A stretch of DNA of 64,000 nucleotides from Catalinimonas alkaloidigena (GCF_900100765.1 NZ_FNFO01000009.1:62001-126000), one strand, 5' to 3'. Positions 37,401 through 46,324 are shown, counted from the first letter of the stretch. Program-made: numbers and translations. The notes: generated by a model not told the origin, from the letters alone.

Positions 37401-37929
37401 CAGCGCCATTCCCACGCACATCGGCGGTTGGCTTAACACCATCAATTTCAAGGGATTCCGGCTGTTTGCCCAGATCGACTTCAAGTCGGGGCATAAGATG
37501 CTCTCCAATTCCAACTTCAACTGGTACCGCCACGGGCTGCACAAAGCGACCCTCGAAGGCCGCGAAGGCGGGGTGGTGTTCCCGAGCGTGACGCCGGAAG
37601 GCGAACCCAACACCACGGCCGTGTTGCCCGGTACTTTCTACAACGGGGTGCGCAGTTTCAGCATCGCCACGCCGTTTGTCTACGACGCCAGTTTCGTGCG
37701 GTGGCGCACGCTTTCGCTGGGCTACGACCTGTCCAAACTTTTGAGCGGCACGTTCGTCAAGGGCCTGACCCTCAACGCCTACATCAACAATTTCCTGATG
37801 ATCAGAAAGCACGTGGACAACCTGGACCCCGAGGCGCAGTATTCGGCTTCCGACAACCTGTCGGGACTGGAGGCGCACTCGCTGCCTACCACACGCGGCT
37901 ACGGACTTAACGTGACCATCAAATTATAA
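34486..37929 (+). CDS. STN-domain SusC/RagA transporter (sigma/anti-sigma coupled)
   Basis: A 1147-residue TonB-linked transporter. After a signal peptide comes an STN (secretin/TonB N-terminal) domain, residues about 42-115 (LSLTQATLREFIKSVE, then SKVLARITAETGLEF), which contacts FecR. A carboxypeptidase-regulatory domain (about 140-215) and a plug with PLIVVNGVPINNT and ALYGFRAKDGAILITTK follow, then the barrel. The STN domain together with the upstream FecR and ECF sigma factor shows that substrate binding here should induce the operon. SusD begins 19 bases downstream. Because a sugar-acid dehydratase and a symporter lie beyond, an acidic carbohydrate is a reasonable but unproven cargo. 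Confidence 0.95.
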   Translation: MNHHLYLSCSGRVVACLLAWALLMPAFVVRAADRPVQEADIQNAKVTLSLTQATLREFIKSVESQTSLRFTYDEKELKTARPITVTAKNESLSKVLARITAETGLEFKLINNNIHIRLASVPRASEERLPPTGLDVTATITGRVTDPSGAGIPGVSIVVKETSKGTITDAAGQYAIDAEANDVLVFSFIGFTTREITVGNQTKIDVVMEENVQALSEVVVTALGIKREAKKLGYATSTVDTQELLSSRSPNVGTNLVGKVAGLNVQAPPTGPGGSAKIRIRGQSSFGGNNSPLIVVNGVPINNTPGGLGNGAGKGFAGEAKSDNGDGLQSINPEDIESMTVLKGAAAAALYGFRAKDGAILITTKSGTNQTGIGITISSTVQADRALDFTDFQYEYGQGEGGVRPQSVSDARSSGVWSFGERFDGQPTWQVDGQQHPYVPFEDRTHAFYRTGLMTQNSVALAGGTDKGSFRVSFANNDAQGIIPNSGFTRRSINLGLNYNLTDKLSTSVNVNYSNEYNKNPPVVSQQDYNINSTLYTLANSIDPRWMESAYKDPVTGNEINPARFTNRTNMYWSINERFENRKRDRLFGNAALRYQFTPWLYAQGRVGQDFFAITYEVNRPTGTAFLPPPPSGFNGNYYQNNETFRELNMDFLIGANHAFGAFSIDATFGGNTMDQTGQTLSTSVTNFFVRDLYTINNGQIKEPGYTYFRKRVNSLYGTVDLGWHEFLFLNLTGRNDWFSTLNPNSNSYLYPSVSTSFVFSQALTLPNWISFGKLRAAYAEVGGDTDPYTNQLFYTLNNNTLNGIPLGSISGTVSPNPNLRPLKVKELEVGLELSLWSNRVNLNLSAYNKNTEDEILNVDISNASGFGQTKVNVGRLRNQGVEMLLSVLPVRNDKLSWETALNFTYNKSEVLELANNQQRIDVGTGEFIGIVSHEVGKPLASLRGVDFRRDANGNVVTSDGRMLGGELVTYGSAIPTHIGGWLNTINFKGFRLFAQIDFKSGHKMLSNSNFNWYRHGLHKATLEGREGGVVFPSVTPEGEPNTTAVLPGTFYNGVRSFSIATPFVYDASFVRWRTLSLGYDLSKLLSGTFVKGLTLNAYINNFLMIRKHVDNLDPEAQYSASDNLSGLEAHSLPTTRGYGLNVTIKL

Positions 37930-37948
37930 ACCCCTGAACCACACGCAC

Positions 37949-39523
37949 ATGAAAACCCGATACCATTCGATTCTAGGGGCGGCACTCCTGCTCGTGGCAG
38001 GGAGTTGCGACACCAATTTCGAGGAAATCAACACCAACCCGATTGCCCCGATTTCGCTCAATCCCGAATACCTGTTTTCCGATGCCCAGCGCACGTCGGC
38101 CGTCAATACGCTGACCTACCAGGCGCCGATCATCCAGCAGGTGCAAATTCCATACTCGGGCAACCCGTCGGGCGGCAACCTGAACGTGGTGAACGAGACC
38201 AACACGATCCCGATTTTCAATACGCTCTATACCGAAACGATCCGCAACCTGACCGACATCCTCGACAAGACTAAGGACAATCCGGAGCGGAAAAACCTGT
38301 ACAACATGGCGCGCATCTGGCGGGCCTACTGCTTTCAGGTGCTGGTCGATACGTACGGCGACGTGCCGTATTTCGAAGCGGGCAAGGGCTTTCTGGAAAG
38401 CACCTACCTACCGGCGTACGACGAGGCTTCGGTGATTTACGAGGACCTGATCAAGGAGTATACCGAAGCTACCAACGCGCTCGATCCCAACGGCGACATT
38501 GTGCAGGGGGATTTCTTCTACCGGGGCGACATTGCACAGTGGAAACGGTTGGGCAACTCGCTGTTGCTGCGGACCGGCATGCGCTACACCGAAATCGACG
38601 AAAACAAGGCGCGGTCGGTCGTGGCCGTGGCCGTGGACGGAAGTCGGGGCGGGGTGATGATGTCGAACGAGGACGACGCGGCCGTGCCGTTCAGTAGCAT
38701 TTTCACCCATCCGATGTCGTCGCAGTTGCAGGCCACCGAGCGGCACAACTACTACGTGGGCGCACCGTTCGTGGAATTTCTGCAAGCCACCGAAGACCCG
38801 CGTCTGCGCTACATCGCCGTCAAGTACGAGAACCCGGTCAACCCGCTGGAAACCGCCGGGGCCGAAAATACCGATCCGGACGACCAGCAGGGCATGCCGT
38901 ACGGGTACGACGAAACCACCATCGCCAACGCCCCGGAGTTTCCGGGCAAGATCGGGTCGGCGTTTGCCTACTCGCAGCTCAACCGCCGGACGGTGCTGCG
39001 GCTGGACCGGCCGGAGTTTCTGGTGACCTACGCGCAGACCTCTCTGCTCATGGCCGAGGCCGCCCACCGGGGCTACATTGGCGGCGGGGAGGCCGCCGCG
39101 CAGACCTACTACGAAGCGGGCATCCGGGCGCACATGAACCAGATGGCCGCCTACAGTGGCGATACAGAAAACTCGACCATCGACATCACCTCCGACCAGG
39201 TAGATGCTTACCTGACGCAGCCGGAAGTGGCGTACGACGTGGTGCGTGCGCTGGAGCAGATCAACGAACAGTACTGGGTGGCGTGCTTCCTGCAGTTTCA
39301 GGAGGGGTGGTGCAATTTCCGCCGCAGCGAGTACCCGGACCTGCAACCGATCAATTATCCCGGTCAGGACCCATCGGTCAACGCCGAGGGGGGCGGGTTT
39401 ATACGTCGCCTCACCTATCCGCTTCGGGAACGGTCGGTCAACACCGCCCACGTGGACGAAGCCTCTGCCCGCATGGGGGGCAACACGCTGGGCAATCATG
39501 TATTCTGGGACGTGGTCCGCTAA
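37949..39523 (+). CDS. SusD-like surface lipoprotein (SusD-2 type)
   Basis: A 524-residue lipoprotein; the signal ends in a lipobox, VAGSC, followed by DTNFEEINTNP. It fits the second SusD group (starting with NFEEINTNPNAP-like text) with the ARIWRAYCFQVLVDTYGDVPYFEA helix pair that is shared by these proteins, and ends with RMGGNTLGNHVFWDV. It works with the adjacent SusC as the substrate-binding lid. A 15-pair terminator lies just after it, ending this operon. Confidence 0.93.
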   Translation: MKTRYHSILGAALLLVAGSCDTNFEEINTNPIAPISLNPEYLFSDAQRTSAVNTLTYQAPIIQQVQIPYSGNPSGGNLNVVNETNTIPIFNTLYTETIRNLTDILDKTKDNPERKNLYNMARIWRAYCFQVLVDTYGDVPYFEAGKGFLESTYLPAYDEASVIYEDLIKEYTEATNALDPNGDIVQGDFFYRGDIAQWKRLGNSLLLRTGMRYTEIDENKARSVVAVAVDGSRGGVMMSNEDDAAVPFSSIFTHPMSSQLQATERHNYYVGAPFVEFLQATEDPRLRYIAVKYENPVNPLETAGAENTDPDDQQGMPYGYDETTIANAPEFPGKIGSAFAYSQLNRRTVLRLDRPEFLVTYAQTSLLMAEAAHRGYIGGGEAAAQTYYEAGIRAHMNQMAAYSGDTENSTIDITSDQVDAYLTQPEVAYDVVRALEQINEQYWVACFLQFQEGWCNFRRSEYPDLQPINYPGQDPSVNAEGGGFIRRLTYPLRERSVNTAHVDEASARMGGNTLGNHVFWDVVR

Positions 39524-39531
39524 TGCTAAAA

Positions 39532-39602
39532 AAAAGAGCGCGGCGACGGGCCCGTAACCAACCGCCTGACGCTGAGTATGAACCGAATCGCCGCGCTCTT
39601 TT
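39532..39602. terminator. Strong bidirectional-type terminator with long loop
   Basis: Perfect 15-base arms AAAAGAGCGCGGCGA (39532-39546) and TCGCCGCGCTCTTTT (39588-39602). The loop is 41 bases, unusually long. The A-run before and the T-run after the stem would allow termination from either side. It begins 9 bases after the SusD stop codon. Confidence 0.8.
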
Positions 39603-39743
39603 ATTCCCAAGAACCCGACCACCGTGCCGAGGGGCGCCCCAGCCTTTGTGCCGCGCGCGTGGTGCATGGCCGAAGAGCCGCATGGCACTCCGAACTTTAT
39701 CGACTCCGACACTAAATTCTAACCGCAGACCTACTTTATTTTC

Positions 39744-41228
39744 ATGAAAAGCCTTTTACAACAGCTCATCGCCACCAGCAGAAAACAGGAACAGGACGCG
39801 GCGGCAGCCCGGCAGGCCGAACTCGACAGCCCGACCACGTCGGACAACCGCCGTGACTTCTTGAAGAAAACGGCGTTGGGCGGCATGGCCCTCGGAGGCT
39901 TCCTGTTTGCCCCCATCGAGGATACCGTGGCGCAATCGACCTCGAAAGTCAACCGGGCGTCCAGCCCTTCCGATCTAAAAATTACCGACCTGCGCTATGC
40001 CCTGACCAACGTGATGAACGGGACGGCCATCATCCGGATTGACACCAATCAGGGCATTTCCGGGCTGGGCGAGGTGCGCGACGCGGGCGATCCTCGCTAC
40101 GCACTCATGCTCAAAAGCCGCCTGCTGGGGAAAAACCCCTGCAACGTGGAGATGCTCTTTAAAATGATCAAACAATTCGGCGCGCACGGGCGGCAGGCTG
40201 GCGGCGTATGCGGTGTCGAAATGGCCCTCTGGGATTTGTGCGGCAAGGCGTACAACGTGCCGGCGTGGCAGCTGCTCGGTGGTCGTTACCGCGACTCTGT
40301 GCGGCTCTACGCCGATACGCCGGAGGCCGACAGCCCGGAGCGGCAGCAGGAGTTGATCCGCTACCGCGTGAAAGAGCAGGGATATACCTGGCTGAAAATG
40401 GACCTGTCGATCGGTGAGCTCAAGGATGTGGACGGCGCGCTGGTCAACGCCGAGTTCTGGGGCGGGGCTCTCTCCCAATGGCGGGGCGATTACATGTCGT
40501 ACGCCAACACGAAGCACCCCTTTACGCAGGTGCAGATCACCGAAAAAGGACTGGAGCACCTGGCGGGGCTGGTAGAACACGTCCGCAGCATGGTTGGCTA
40601 CGAGATGCCGATTTCGACCGACCACTACGGCCACTTCGACGTGAACAACTCCATTCGCCTGGGCAAAGCCATGGAGAAGTACCGGCTGGCCTGGTTCGAA
40701 GACATGGTGCCGTGGCAGTACACCGATCAGTGGCGGCAAATTACCGACGCGCTGGAGACCCCGACCCTCACCGGCGAGGACATCTTCGCGAAAGAAGGCT
40801 TTAAAGAACTGGTCGAGAACCGGGCGGTGGACATCATCCACCCCGATCTAGCTTCGTCGGGCGGGTTGCTGGAAACCAAGCGCATTGCCGACTACGCCGA
40901 GGAAAACGGCATCGCGATGGCCATGCACCAGGCCGGGACACCGGTTTCGTTCATGGCCAATGTGCATTGCGCCGCCGCCACGCAAAACTTCCTGGCGCTG
41001 GAACACCACTCGGTGGACCTGCCCTGGTGGGAGAACCTGGTCAAAACGACGGACGGCCGACCGCTGATTACGAAGGGCTTTGCCAACGTGCCGCTGACGG
41101 CGCCGGGGCTGGGCATCGAACTGAACGAGGACGTGGTGAAACAGCACTTGCACCCCAAGGACAAAACGTTCTTTGCACCGACCAAAGACTGGGACGAGTT
41201 GCGTTCGCACGACCGGCAGTGGAGCTAA
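39744..41228 (+). CDS. Enolase-superfamily dehydratase, Tat-exported (mandelate racemase type)
   Basis: A 494-residue enzyme of the mandelate racemase/galactonate dehydratase group. A twin-arginine motif, DNRRDFLKKTALGG, lies after an unusually long 34-residue leader (MKSLLQQLIATSR...). The three metal ligands would be Asp in STDHYGHF, Glu in FEDMVPW and Glu in LTGEDIF; MHQAGTPVSF supplies the likely catalytic histidine. The fold and motifs match mannonate/galactonate dehydratase-like proteins, but substrate cannot be read from sequence. It follows a terminator, so it may have its own promoter, and stands 35 bases before a BASS transporter. It probably processes a sugar acid in the periplasm. 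Confidence 0.87.
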   Translation: MKSLLQQLIATSRKQEQDAAAARQAELDSPTTSDNRRDFLKKTALGGMALGGFLFAPIEDTVAQSTSKVNRASSPSDLKITDLRYALTNVMNGTAIIRIDTNQGISGLGEVRDAGDPRYALMLKSRLLGKNPCNVEMLFKMIKQFGAHGRQAGGVCGVEMALWDLCGKAYNVPAWQLLGGRYRDSVRLYADTPEADSPERQQELIRYRVKEQGYTWLKMDLSIGELKDVDGALVNAEFWGGALSQWRGDYMSYANTKHPFTQVQITEKGLEHLAGLVEHVRSMVGYEMPISTDHYGHFDVNNSIRLGKAMEKYRLAWFEDMVPWQYTDQWRQITDALETPTLTGEDIFAKEGFKELVENRAVDIIHPDLASSGGLLETKRIADYAEENGIAMAMHQAGTPVSFMANVHCAAATQNFLALEHHSVDLPWWENLVKTTDGRPLITKGFANVPLTAPGLGIELNEDVVKQHLHPKDKTFFAPTKDWDELRSHDRQWS

Positions 41229-41263
41229 GGTAGCGGTTTGGGCCATTAACCTCCGTTCACGCT

Positions 41264-42400
41264 TTGAAAGCAATCAACGTTTACAAACTCGCGATGGGAG
41301 TAGCGGCAGTCGGCCTGGCCGTGGCGCTACTCCTGACCGCCTTCGGGCGCATTGCTCAGGCCGGGCCGTTCTTCATCGTTTTCTTTGCGGCCCTGGCGCT
41401 GGGGTGCCGCGGTTTTGCGCCGCTCAGGGGTTTTGCCTACACGGTGATGATCTTTGCGGCAGTCACCACGGCGCTGTACTATCCTGCCTATTTTGTGTCG
41501 GTCGGTACGTTCAAGTTCACGACGCTCATCACGCCCCTGATCCAGCTGATCATGTTCGGGATGGGCACTTCGATGAGCGTACAGGACTTCATCGGCGTGA
41601 TCAAAATGCCCAAGGGCGTGCTCCTCGGCATCGTGTGCCAGTTTACCATCATGCCCTGCATCGGATTTCTGCTGGCTAACCTGAGCGGCTTTTCTGCCGA
41701 GATTGCGGCCGGCATCATCCTGATCGGCTGTTCGCCCAGCGGGCTGGCTTCCAACGTGATGAATTACCTCGCCAAGGCCAACCTGGCGCTTTCCATCACC
41801 ATTACGGCCATCACCACCCTGCTGGCGCCGTTCTTTACACCCCTACTGATGAAGCTCCTGGCCGGTGCGTTTGTCGAGATCGAAGTGTTGGACATGATGT
41901 GGGACATCGTCAAAATGGTGATCCTGCCCATCGGGGCGGGGCTGCTGTTCAACAAGCTCCTGCACGGCAAAGCCAAGTGGCTGGACGACGCCATGCCGCT
42001 TGTGTCCATGTTCGGCATTGCCTTCATCATTACCATCATTACGGCCGCCGGACGCGACAGCCTGCTCGACATCGGGGGGCTGCTCATTCTGCTGGTGCTG
42101 GTGCACAACACGGCCGGCTATTTTCTGGGGTACTGGGGTGGGCGGTTGTTCCGCATGAGCGAACAGGACTGCCGCACCATCGCCATCGAAGTGGGCATGC
42201 AAAATGGCGGGCTGGCGTCGGGCATCGCCAAGGAGATGGGCAAAATTGCCACCATCGGGCTGGCCCCCGCCGTTTTTGGCCCGCTGATGAACATCACCGG
42301 CTCGATCCTGGCGTCGTACTGGCACCGCAAACCTCCACCGGTCGATGCGTCCGGCGAGCGTCCCCGGCCCGAAAAGCCGATGGCATTGGCCGAGCAATAA
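41264..42400 (+). CDS. Bile acid:sodium symporter family transporter (BASS)
   Basis: A 378-residue membrane protein with about ten helices. The conserved central segment IGCSPSGLASNVMNYLAKANLALS and the sodium-site region that follows are typical of the SBF/BASS family, which imports organic anions such as bile acids, pyruvate or pantoate with sodium. The start is TTG at 41264, 35 bases after the dehydratase; an ATG at 41294 is an alternative. It would import the keto acid formed by the upstream enzyme, an inference from position. A terminator at 42450-42485 ends the unit. Confidence 0.88.
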   Translation: MKAINVYKLAMGVAAVGLAVALLLTAFGRIAQAGPFFIVFFAALALGCRGFAPLRGFAYTVMIFAAVTTALYYPAYFVSVGTFKFTTLITPLIQLIMFGMGTSMSVQDFIGVIKMPKGVLLGIVCQFTIMPCIGFLLANLSGFSAEIAAGIILIGCSPSGLASNVMNYLAKANLALSITITAITTLLAPFFTPLLMKLLAGAFVEIEVLDMMWDIVKMVILPIGAGLLFNKLLHGKAKWLDDAMPLVSMFGIAFIITIITAAGRDSLLDIGGLLILLVLVHNTAGYFLGYWGGRLFRMSEQDCRTIAIEVGMQNGGLASGIAKEMGKIATIGLAPAVFGPLMNITGSILASYWHRKPPPVDASGERPRPEKPMALAEQ

Positions 42401-42414
42401 CCCCGAAACGTAAC

Positions 42415-42433
42415 TGAGGCGTATCGCGCCTCA
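42415..42433 (+). other. Short hairpin after the BASS gene
   Basis: TGAGGCG (42415-42421) and CGCCTCA (42427-42433) pair perfectly over a five-base loop. It stands just before the true terminator at 42450. Confidence 0.5.
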
Positions 42434-42449
42434 ACCCCGTGCAGTAGAA

Positions 42450-42485
42450 GAGGCAACGGCTCCGTAAAACGGGACGTTGCCTTTT
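42450..42485 (+). terminator. Rho-independent terminator after the BASS gene
   Basis: AGGCAACG (42451-42458) pairs with CGTTGCCT (42475-42482), with an inner CCGT/ACGG stem, followed by T residues to 42485. Confidence 0.75.
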
Positions 42486-42604
42486 ATCGTGAAAAAGCGC
42501 TGGCGATTTACGTGCAGAATTGAGTACCTTATCCCTCCTTACGTTGGTGTAGATCACGAGACGACACCGGCATACCGATGGGATCGTGACCTGTTGCTGC
42601 CTTC

Positions 42605-43012
42605 ATGATGAAAAAAATAAAAACAATTTTAATTGTCGACGATGATCCTATTTTTACAGAGATTGCAACCATGCTCCTCCACCATTTGCAGGTGGCAGAG
42701 CAGGTGCTCAGCGTTGTAAACGGGCAGCAGGCTCTGGCTTTGCTGCATGCCTGCACGGGCGCTGACGCGGGTCGCGACTGCCCTGACCTGATCTTGTTGG
42801 ACATCAACATGCCGGTGATGAACGGCCTCGAATTTTTAGAAGAATTTCAGGGCTTGTCGCTTACCTCTACGCCTCGGGTGGTGATCTGCACCAGTTCGCA
42901 AGAGCCTTACGAACTGTCTGAAATTTCAGGATATGGTGTGATGGGAATTCTGACAAAACCCCTGAAGCCCGATAACCTGCACGCGATGCTGGCCTTGTGG
43001 CAGCAGCAATGA
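42605..43012 (+). CDS. Single-domain response regulator
   Basis: A 135-residue receiver domain without output domain. It has the acidic pocket LIVDDDPIF, acceptor Asp66 in LILLDINMPVMNG, and a conserved Lys in ILTKPLKP. Starts at 42605 or 42608 are both possible (adjacent ATG codons). It lies 99 bases before the six-PAS kinase in the same direction. As that kinase lacks its own receiver, this protein is its likely phospho-acceptor. It resembles the Rcp1 type at 10514-10942, though it is shorter. Confidence 0.9.
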   Translation: MMKKIKTILIVDDDPIFTEIATMLLHHLQVAEQVLSVVNGQQALALLHACTGADAGRDCPDLILLDINMPVMNGLEFLEEFQGLSLTSTPRVVICTSSQEPYELSEISGYGVMGILTKPLKPDNLHAMLALWQQQ

Positions 43013-43046
43013 GGCCACGGTTTTTCGGTCTTCCGGAGAAGTGGCG

Positions 43047-43086
43047 CGTACGGTACTGCCGAGTGGCAAGCGTACGCCTAATTTTT
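43047..43086 (+). terminator. Possible weak terminator between response regulator and kinase
   Basis: CGTACG (43047-43052) pairs with CGTACG (43071-43076), with an inner TGCC/GGCA stem, and TAATTTTT follows. It lies 34 bases after the regulator gene, so read-through into the kinase would be partial. Confidence 0.45.
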
Positions 43087-43111
43087 ACCAAGCTCCCATT
43101 GAGGTATCCAG

Positions 43112-46100
43112 ATGAGCACAACCCCTTTCCAACCCTTCTCTGACGAACTGTTTCGCACGCTTGTGCAGCAGGCACGCGACGGCATTCTGGTCACCGACTC
43201 GGCGGGGCATCTGGTCGAAATCAACCCCAAAGGCTGCCGGTTGGCAGGCTATACCCGTCAGGAAATGGTAGGAATGCCGCTTGCGAAGTTGCTGGAGCCC
43301 GAACTGTTGGTCGGCCACCCGCCGCACCAGGAGCAGTTGCAACAAGGCAAGTCGGTGCTGGTGGCGTGTGAACTGCGCCGGAAAGACGGCTCGCTGATTT
43401 GGGTGGAGATCAACGCCTATACGGTTCCCAACTGCTACATCGTCGGGATTGTCCGCGACATTACCCAACGCAAAAAGCACGAAGAAGCCTTGCAGGCATC
43501 GGCCGCCCGCTTTCGGGCGCTGGTCGACGCCACGGCGCAGATCGTCTGGACCACCGATGCGCAGGGTGCCGTGGTGGAAGATTCGCCCTCGTGGCGGGCT
43601 TTCACGGGCCAGAGCTACGAAGAGTGGAAGGGCTTCGGGTGGCTGGACGCCTTTCATCCCGACGACCGCGAACGGGTGGCGGGCGAGTGGCAACGCGCCG
43701 TCGAAAGCCGCACCCCACTCACCACCGAATACCGGGTACGACACCGCGATGGCGGCTGGCGGTGGACGACCGCACGAACCAGCCCTGTTTACAACCGGCG
43801 CGGTGTGTTAGAGGGGTGGGTCGGCATGAACACCGACATCACCGAACGCAAGCAGATTGAGGCACAACTTCAGTACCAGGCAAGTCTGTTGGACAACGTG
43901 TCGGATGCCGTAATTGCCGTGGATCGCAGTTTCCAGATCACGAGTTGGAACCCGGCGGCCGAGGTCATCTACGGCTGGACCGCCGAAGAGGCCGTCGGCA
44001 AGCACATTAACGAGGTGCTGAAAACCGAGTACTTTCAGGGAACACAAGAACAGGCCCGGGCCCAGTTAGGCCAGCTGGGAAACTGGCAGGGCGAAGTCCG
44101 TCAATACCGGCGCGACGGGCAGCCCCGAACCATTCTGTCGTCGGTTACCTGGATCAAAGAGGCCGGCGGGCAGCCGGTCGGAGCCATTGCCGTCAACCAC
44201 GACGTAACCGAGCACCGGCAGATGACGGAGGCGTTGCAGCAGAGCGAAGCCCGATTCAGCAGAGCGTTTCAGGTAAGCCCGGCTGCCCAACTGATTCTGC
44301 GGCAACGCGATAACCGGGTGATTGCCGTAAACGAGACCGCCCTCAAACTTCTGGAGCTGCGTCGGGAAGACGTACTCGGGCAGACGCCCGACCGCCTGGG
44401 GGTTATTTCGCCGGAGTTGATGCGCGAGCGGCAGGCCGCACTGGCCGAACACGGAGAGGTCAGGGGACGGGAACACACGGCCCGCACGGGCAGCGGGAGG
44501 GTCATCCACATGCTGACGTCCGTATCGGGTTTGGAATTTGACGGCGAAGCGTGTGTGCTGATCATCGGCATCGACATCACCGAGCGCAAACAGGCCGAGT
44601 CGGCACTGGTCGAAAGCGAACGGCGTTTTCGGCAGATCGCCGAAGGCCTGCCCCAACTGGTGTGGACCTGCAACGCCGACGGGTGCTGCGAATACCTGAA
44701 TGATCAGTGGATAAAGTACACGGGCGTACCGGCCGCCGAGCAACTGGACTACGGCTGGCTGGCGCAGTTGCATCCGGACGACCGCTTGCCTACGCGTTTG
44801 GCGTGGGATCAGGCCGTAACGCAGCAATCGGAGTTGCAACTGGAGTACCGGCTGCGTCGGCACGATGGCGTGTACCGGTGGTTCGAAGTGCGGGCGTTGC
44901 GGCTCCAAAGTGCCGCGGGCGATACCTTCCGGTGGTTCGGGACCAACAACGACATCGAGGACCGAAAGCAGGCCGCTCAGATTTTGCAACGGACCAACGA
45001 AGTGCTGGAACAGCGGGTGCAGGCACGCACGCAGGAGCTGATCGATACCAACCACGAGCTGCAGGCCGCCAACGAAGAGTTGCAGGCCGCCAACGAAGAG
45101 CTACATGCCTCTAACGAGCACGTCTCCACCATCAACGCGCAACTGAGCGAGACCACGCAGGTACTCAAGCAGGCGCAGCAGACAGCACACCTGGGCAACT
45201 GGGAACTGGCCTTCGTGGAAGGGAAGGAGCAGATCGTGTATTGGTCGGAAGAAATGAGCCGCATCTTTCAGATTCCCTCCGATCCGCCCCCGACTCTGTC
45301 GTCGGTGGTAGAGCGCCTGCTGCCCGAACACCGCGATACGTTCCGCCAGAAAATCGGGCGTGCGATCCAGGAAGGTGTGTCTTACGAGCACAGTTGCAAA
45401 ATTCAGCTGCCGTCAGGTGGCATCCGTTACATCGAAAGCCGGGGCATTCCGATCTGGAACGACCAGGGGCAGTTCCTGAAAATCCGGGGCATTTCGCAAG
45501 ACATCACCGCCCGCCGAAAGCTGGAAGAAGAACTCCAGCAAGCCAACACCACCCTCGAACAGAAAGTGGCCGAACGCACGGCCGAACTGCAGCTACGCAA
45601 CCAGGAGCTGGTGCGCATCAATACCGATCTTGACAACTTCCTGTACATGTCGTCGCACGACCTGAAACACCCCATCACCAACCTGGAGGGGCTGTTGGAC
45701 ATGCAGTCGTTCTTCGAAGAAAATCCGGTACAGAAACAGCGCTGGGAAGCCATGATGCGCCAGTCGATCGCCCGACTCCGCACGGTAATCAGCCACATCA
45801 CCGAAATCTCGAAAGTGCAGCGTGGGTTGGAGCAGGAAGCACAGGAGATGGACATCGGGCGGGTGTTGGAAAGCGTACAGCAGGATCTGGCGTTTCTGAT
45901 CAAGGAACACCGTGCGACGTTCGAGGTGAAGTTGGAGGTGGCGCGGCTGAGGTTCATTCCCAAGTACCTCCACAGCATCCTGCAGAACCTCATCAGCAAT
46001 GCCATCAAGTACCGCCACCCTGACCGCACGCCCCTGATCAAAATCACGACCCACCGGCAAGACAAGCAGGTGGTGTTGGCCGTGCAGGACAACGGACTGG

Positions 46101-46324
46101 GCATCCCGCCGAAGCAGCAAAAGCGCCTCTTTAAGATGTTCCAGCGCCTGCACACCCACGTGGATGGGGCGGGCATCGGGCTGTACATGACCAGGCGCAT
46201 GATCGAGAATTACGGCGGCCAGATCCAGGTCGAAAGCCAGGTAGACGTCGGGACCACTTTTCGCGTTTACCTGGACCCCAACCGGTTTGCGCACATTTCC
46301 TCCGAAGAAAATAAAAACGACTGA
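43112..46324 (+). CDS. Six-PAS soluble sensor histidine kinase
   Basis: A 1070-residue kinase without membrane helices. Five PAS domains lie at about residues 6-125, 128-250, 250-375, 375-495 and 495-625 (the second and fifth with the FHPDDR/LHPDDR ending of the PAS-3 type). A coiled coil (about 630-680) with the heptad ELQAANE repeated precedes a sixth PAS (about 685-805). HisKA follows with His849 in SHDLKHPITN, then HATPase_c ending VGTTFRVYLD. The H-box has His instead of Ala after Lys. The nearest partner is the single-domain regulator upstream. No cofactor-binding residues could be assigned, so the signal is unknown. Confidence 0.92.
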   Translation: MSTTPFQPFSDELFRTLVQQARDGILVTDSAGHLVEINPKGCRLAGYTRQEMVGMPLAKLLEPELLVGHPPHQEQLQQGKSVLVACELRRKDGSLIWVEINAYTVPNCYIVGIVRDITQRKKHEEALQASAARFRALVDATAQIVWTTDAQGAVVEDSPSWRAFTGQSYEEWKGFGWLDAFHPDDRERVAGEWQRAVESRTPLTTEYRVRHRDGGWRWTTARTSPVYNRRGVLEGWVGMNTDITERKQIEAQLQYQASLLDNVSDAVIAVDRSFQITSWNPAAEVIYGWTAEEAVGKHINEVLKTEYFQGTQEQARAQLGQLGNWQGEVRQYRRDGQPRTILSSVTWIKEAGGQPVGAIAVNHDVTEHRQMTEALQQSEARFSRAFQVSPAAQLILRQRDNRVIAVNETALKLLELRREDVLGQTPDRLGVISPELMRERQAALAEHGEVRGREHTARTGSGRVIHMLTSVSGLEFDGEACVLIIGIDITERKQAESALVESERRFRQIAEGLPQLVWTCNADGCCEYLNDQWIKYTGVPAAEQLDYGWLAQLHPDDRLPTRLAWDQAVTQQSELQLEYRLRRHDGVYRWFEVRALRLQSAAGDTFRWFGTNNDIEDRKQAAQILQRTNEVLEQRVQARTQELIDTNHELQAANEELQAANEELHASNEHVSTINAQLSETTQVLKQAQQTAHLGNWELAFVEGKEQIVYWSEEMSRIFQIPSDPPPTLSSVVERLLPEHRDTFRQKIGRAIQEGVSYEHSCKIQLPSGGIRYIESRGIPIWNDQGQFLKIRGISQDITARRKLEEELQQANTTLEQKVAERTAELQLRNQELVRINTDLDNFLYMSSHDLKHPITNLEGLLDMQSFFEENPVQKQRWEAMMRQSIARLRTVISHITEISKVQRGLEQEAQEMDIGRVLESVQQDLAFLIKEHRATFEVKLEVARLRFIPKYLHSILQNLISNAIKYRHPDRTPLIKITTHRQDKQVVLAVQDNGLGIPPKQQKRLFKMFQRLHTHVDGAGIGLYMTRRMIENYGGQIQVESQVDVGTTFRVYLDPNRFAHISSEENKND

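Noticed and set aside
35356-37878. Antisense frame of 840 residues opposite the second SusC gene
   Set aside because: Same reason as above; the plus-strand protein is a complete STN-type SusC.
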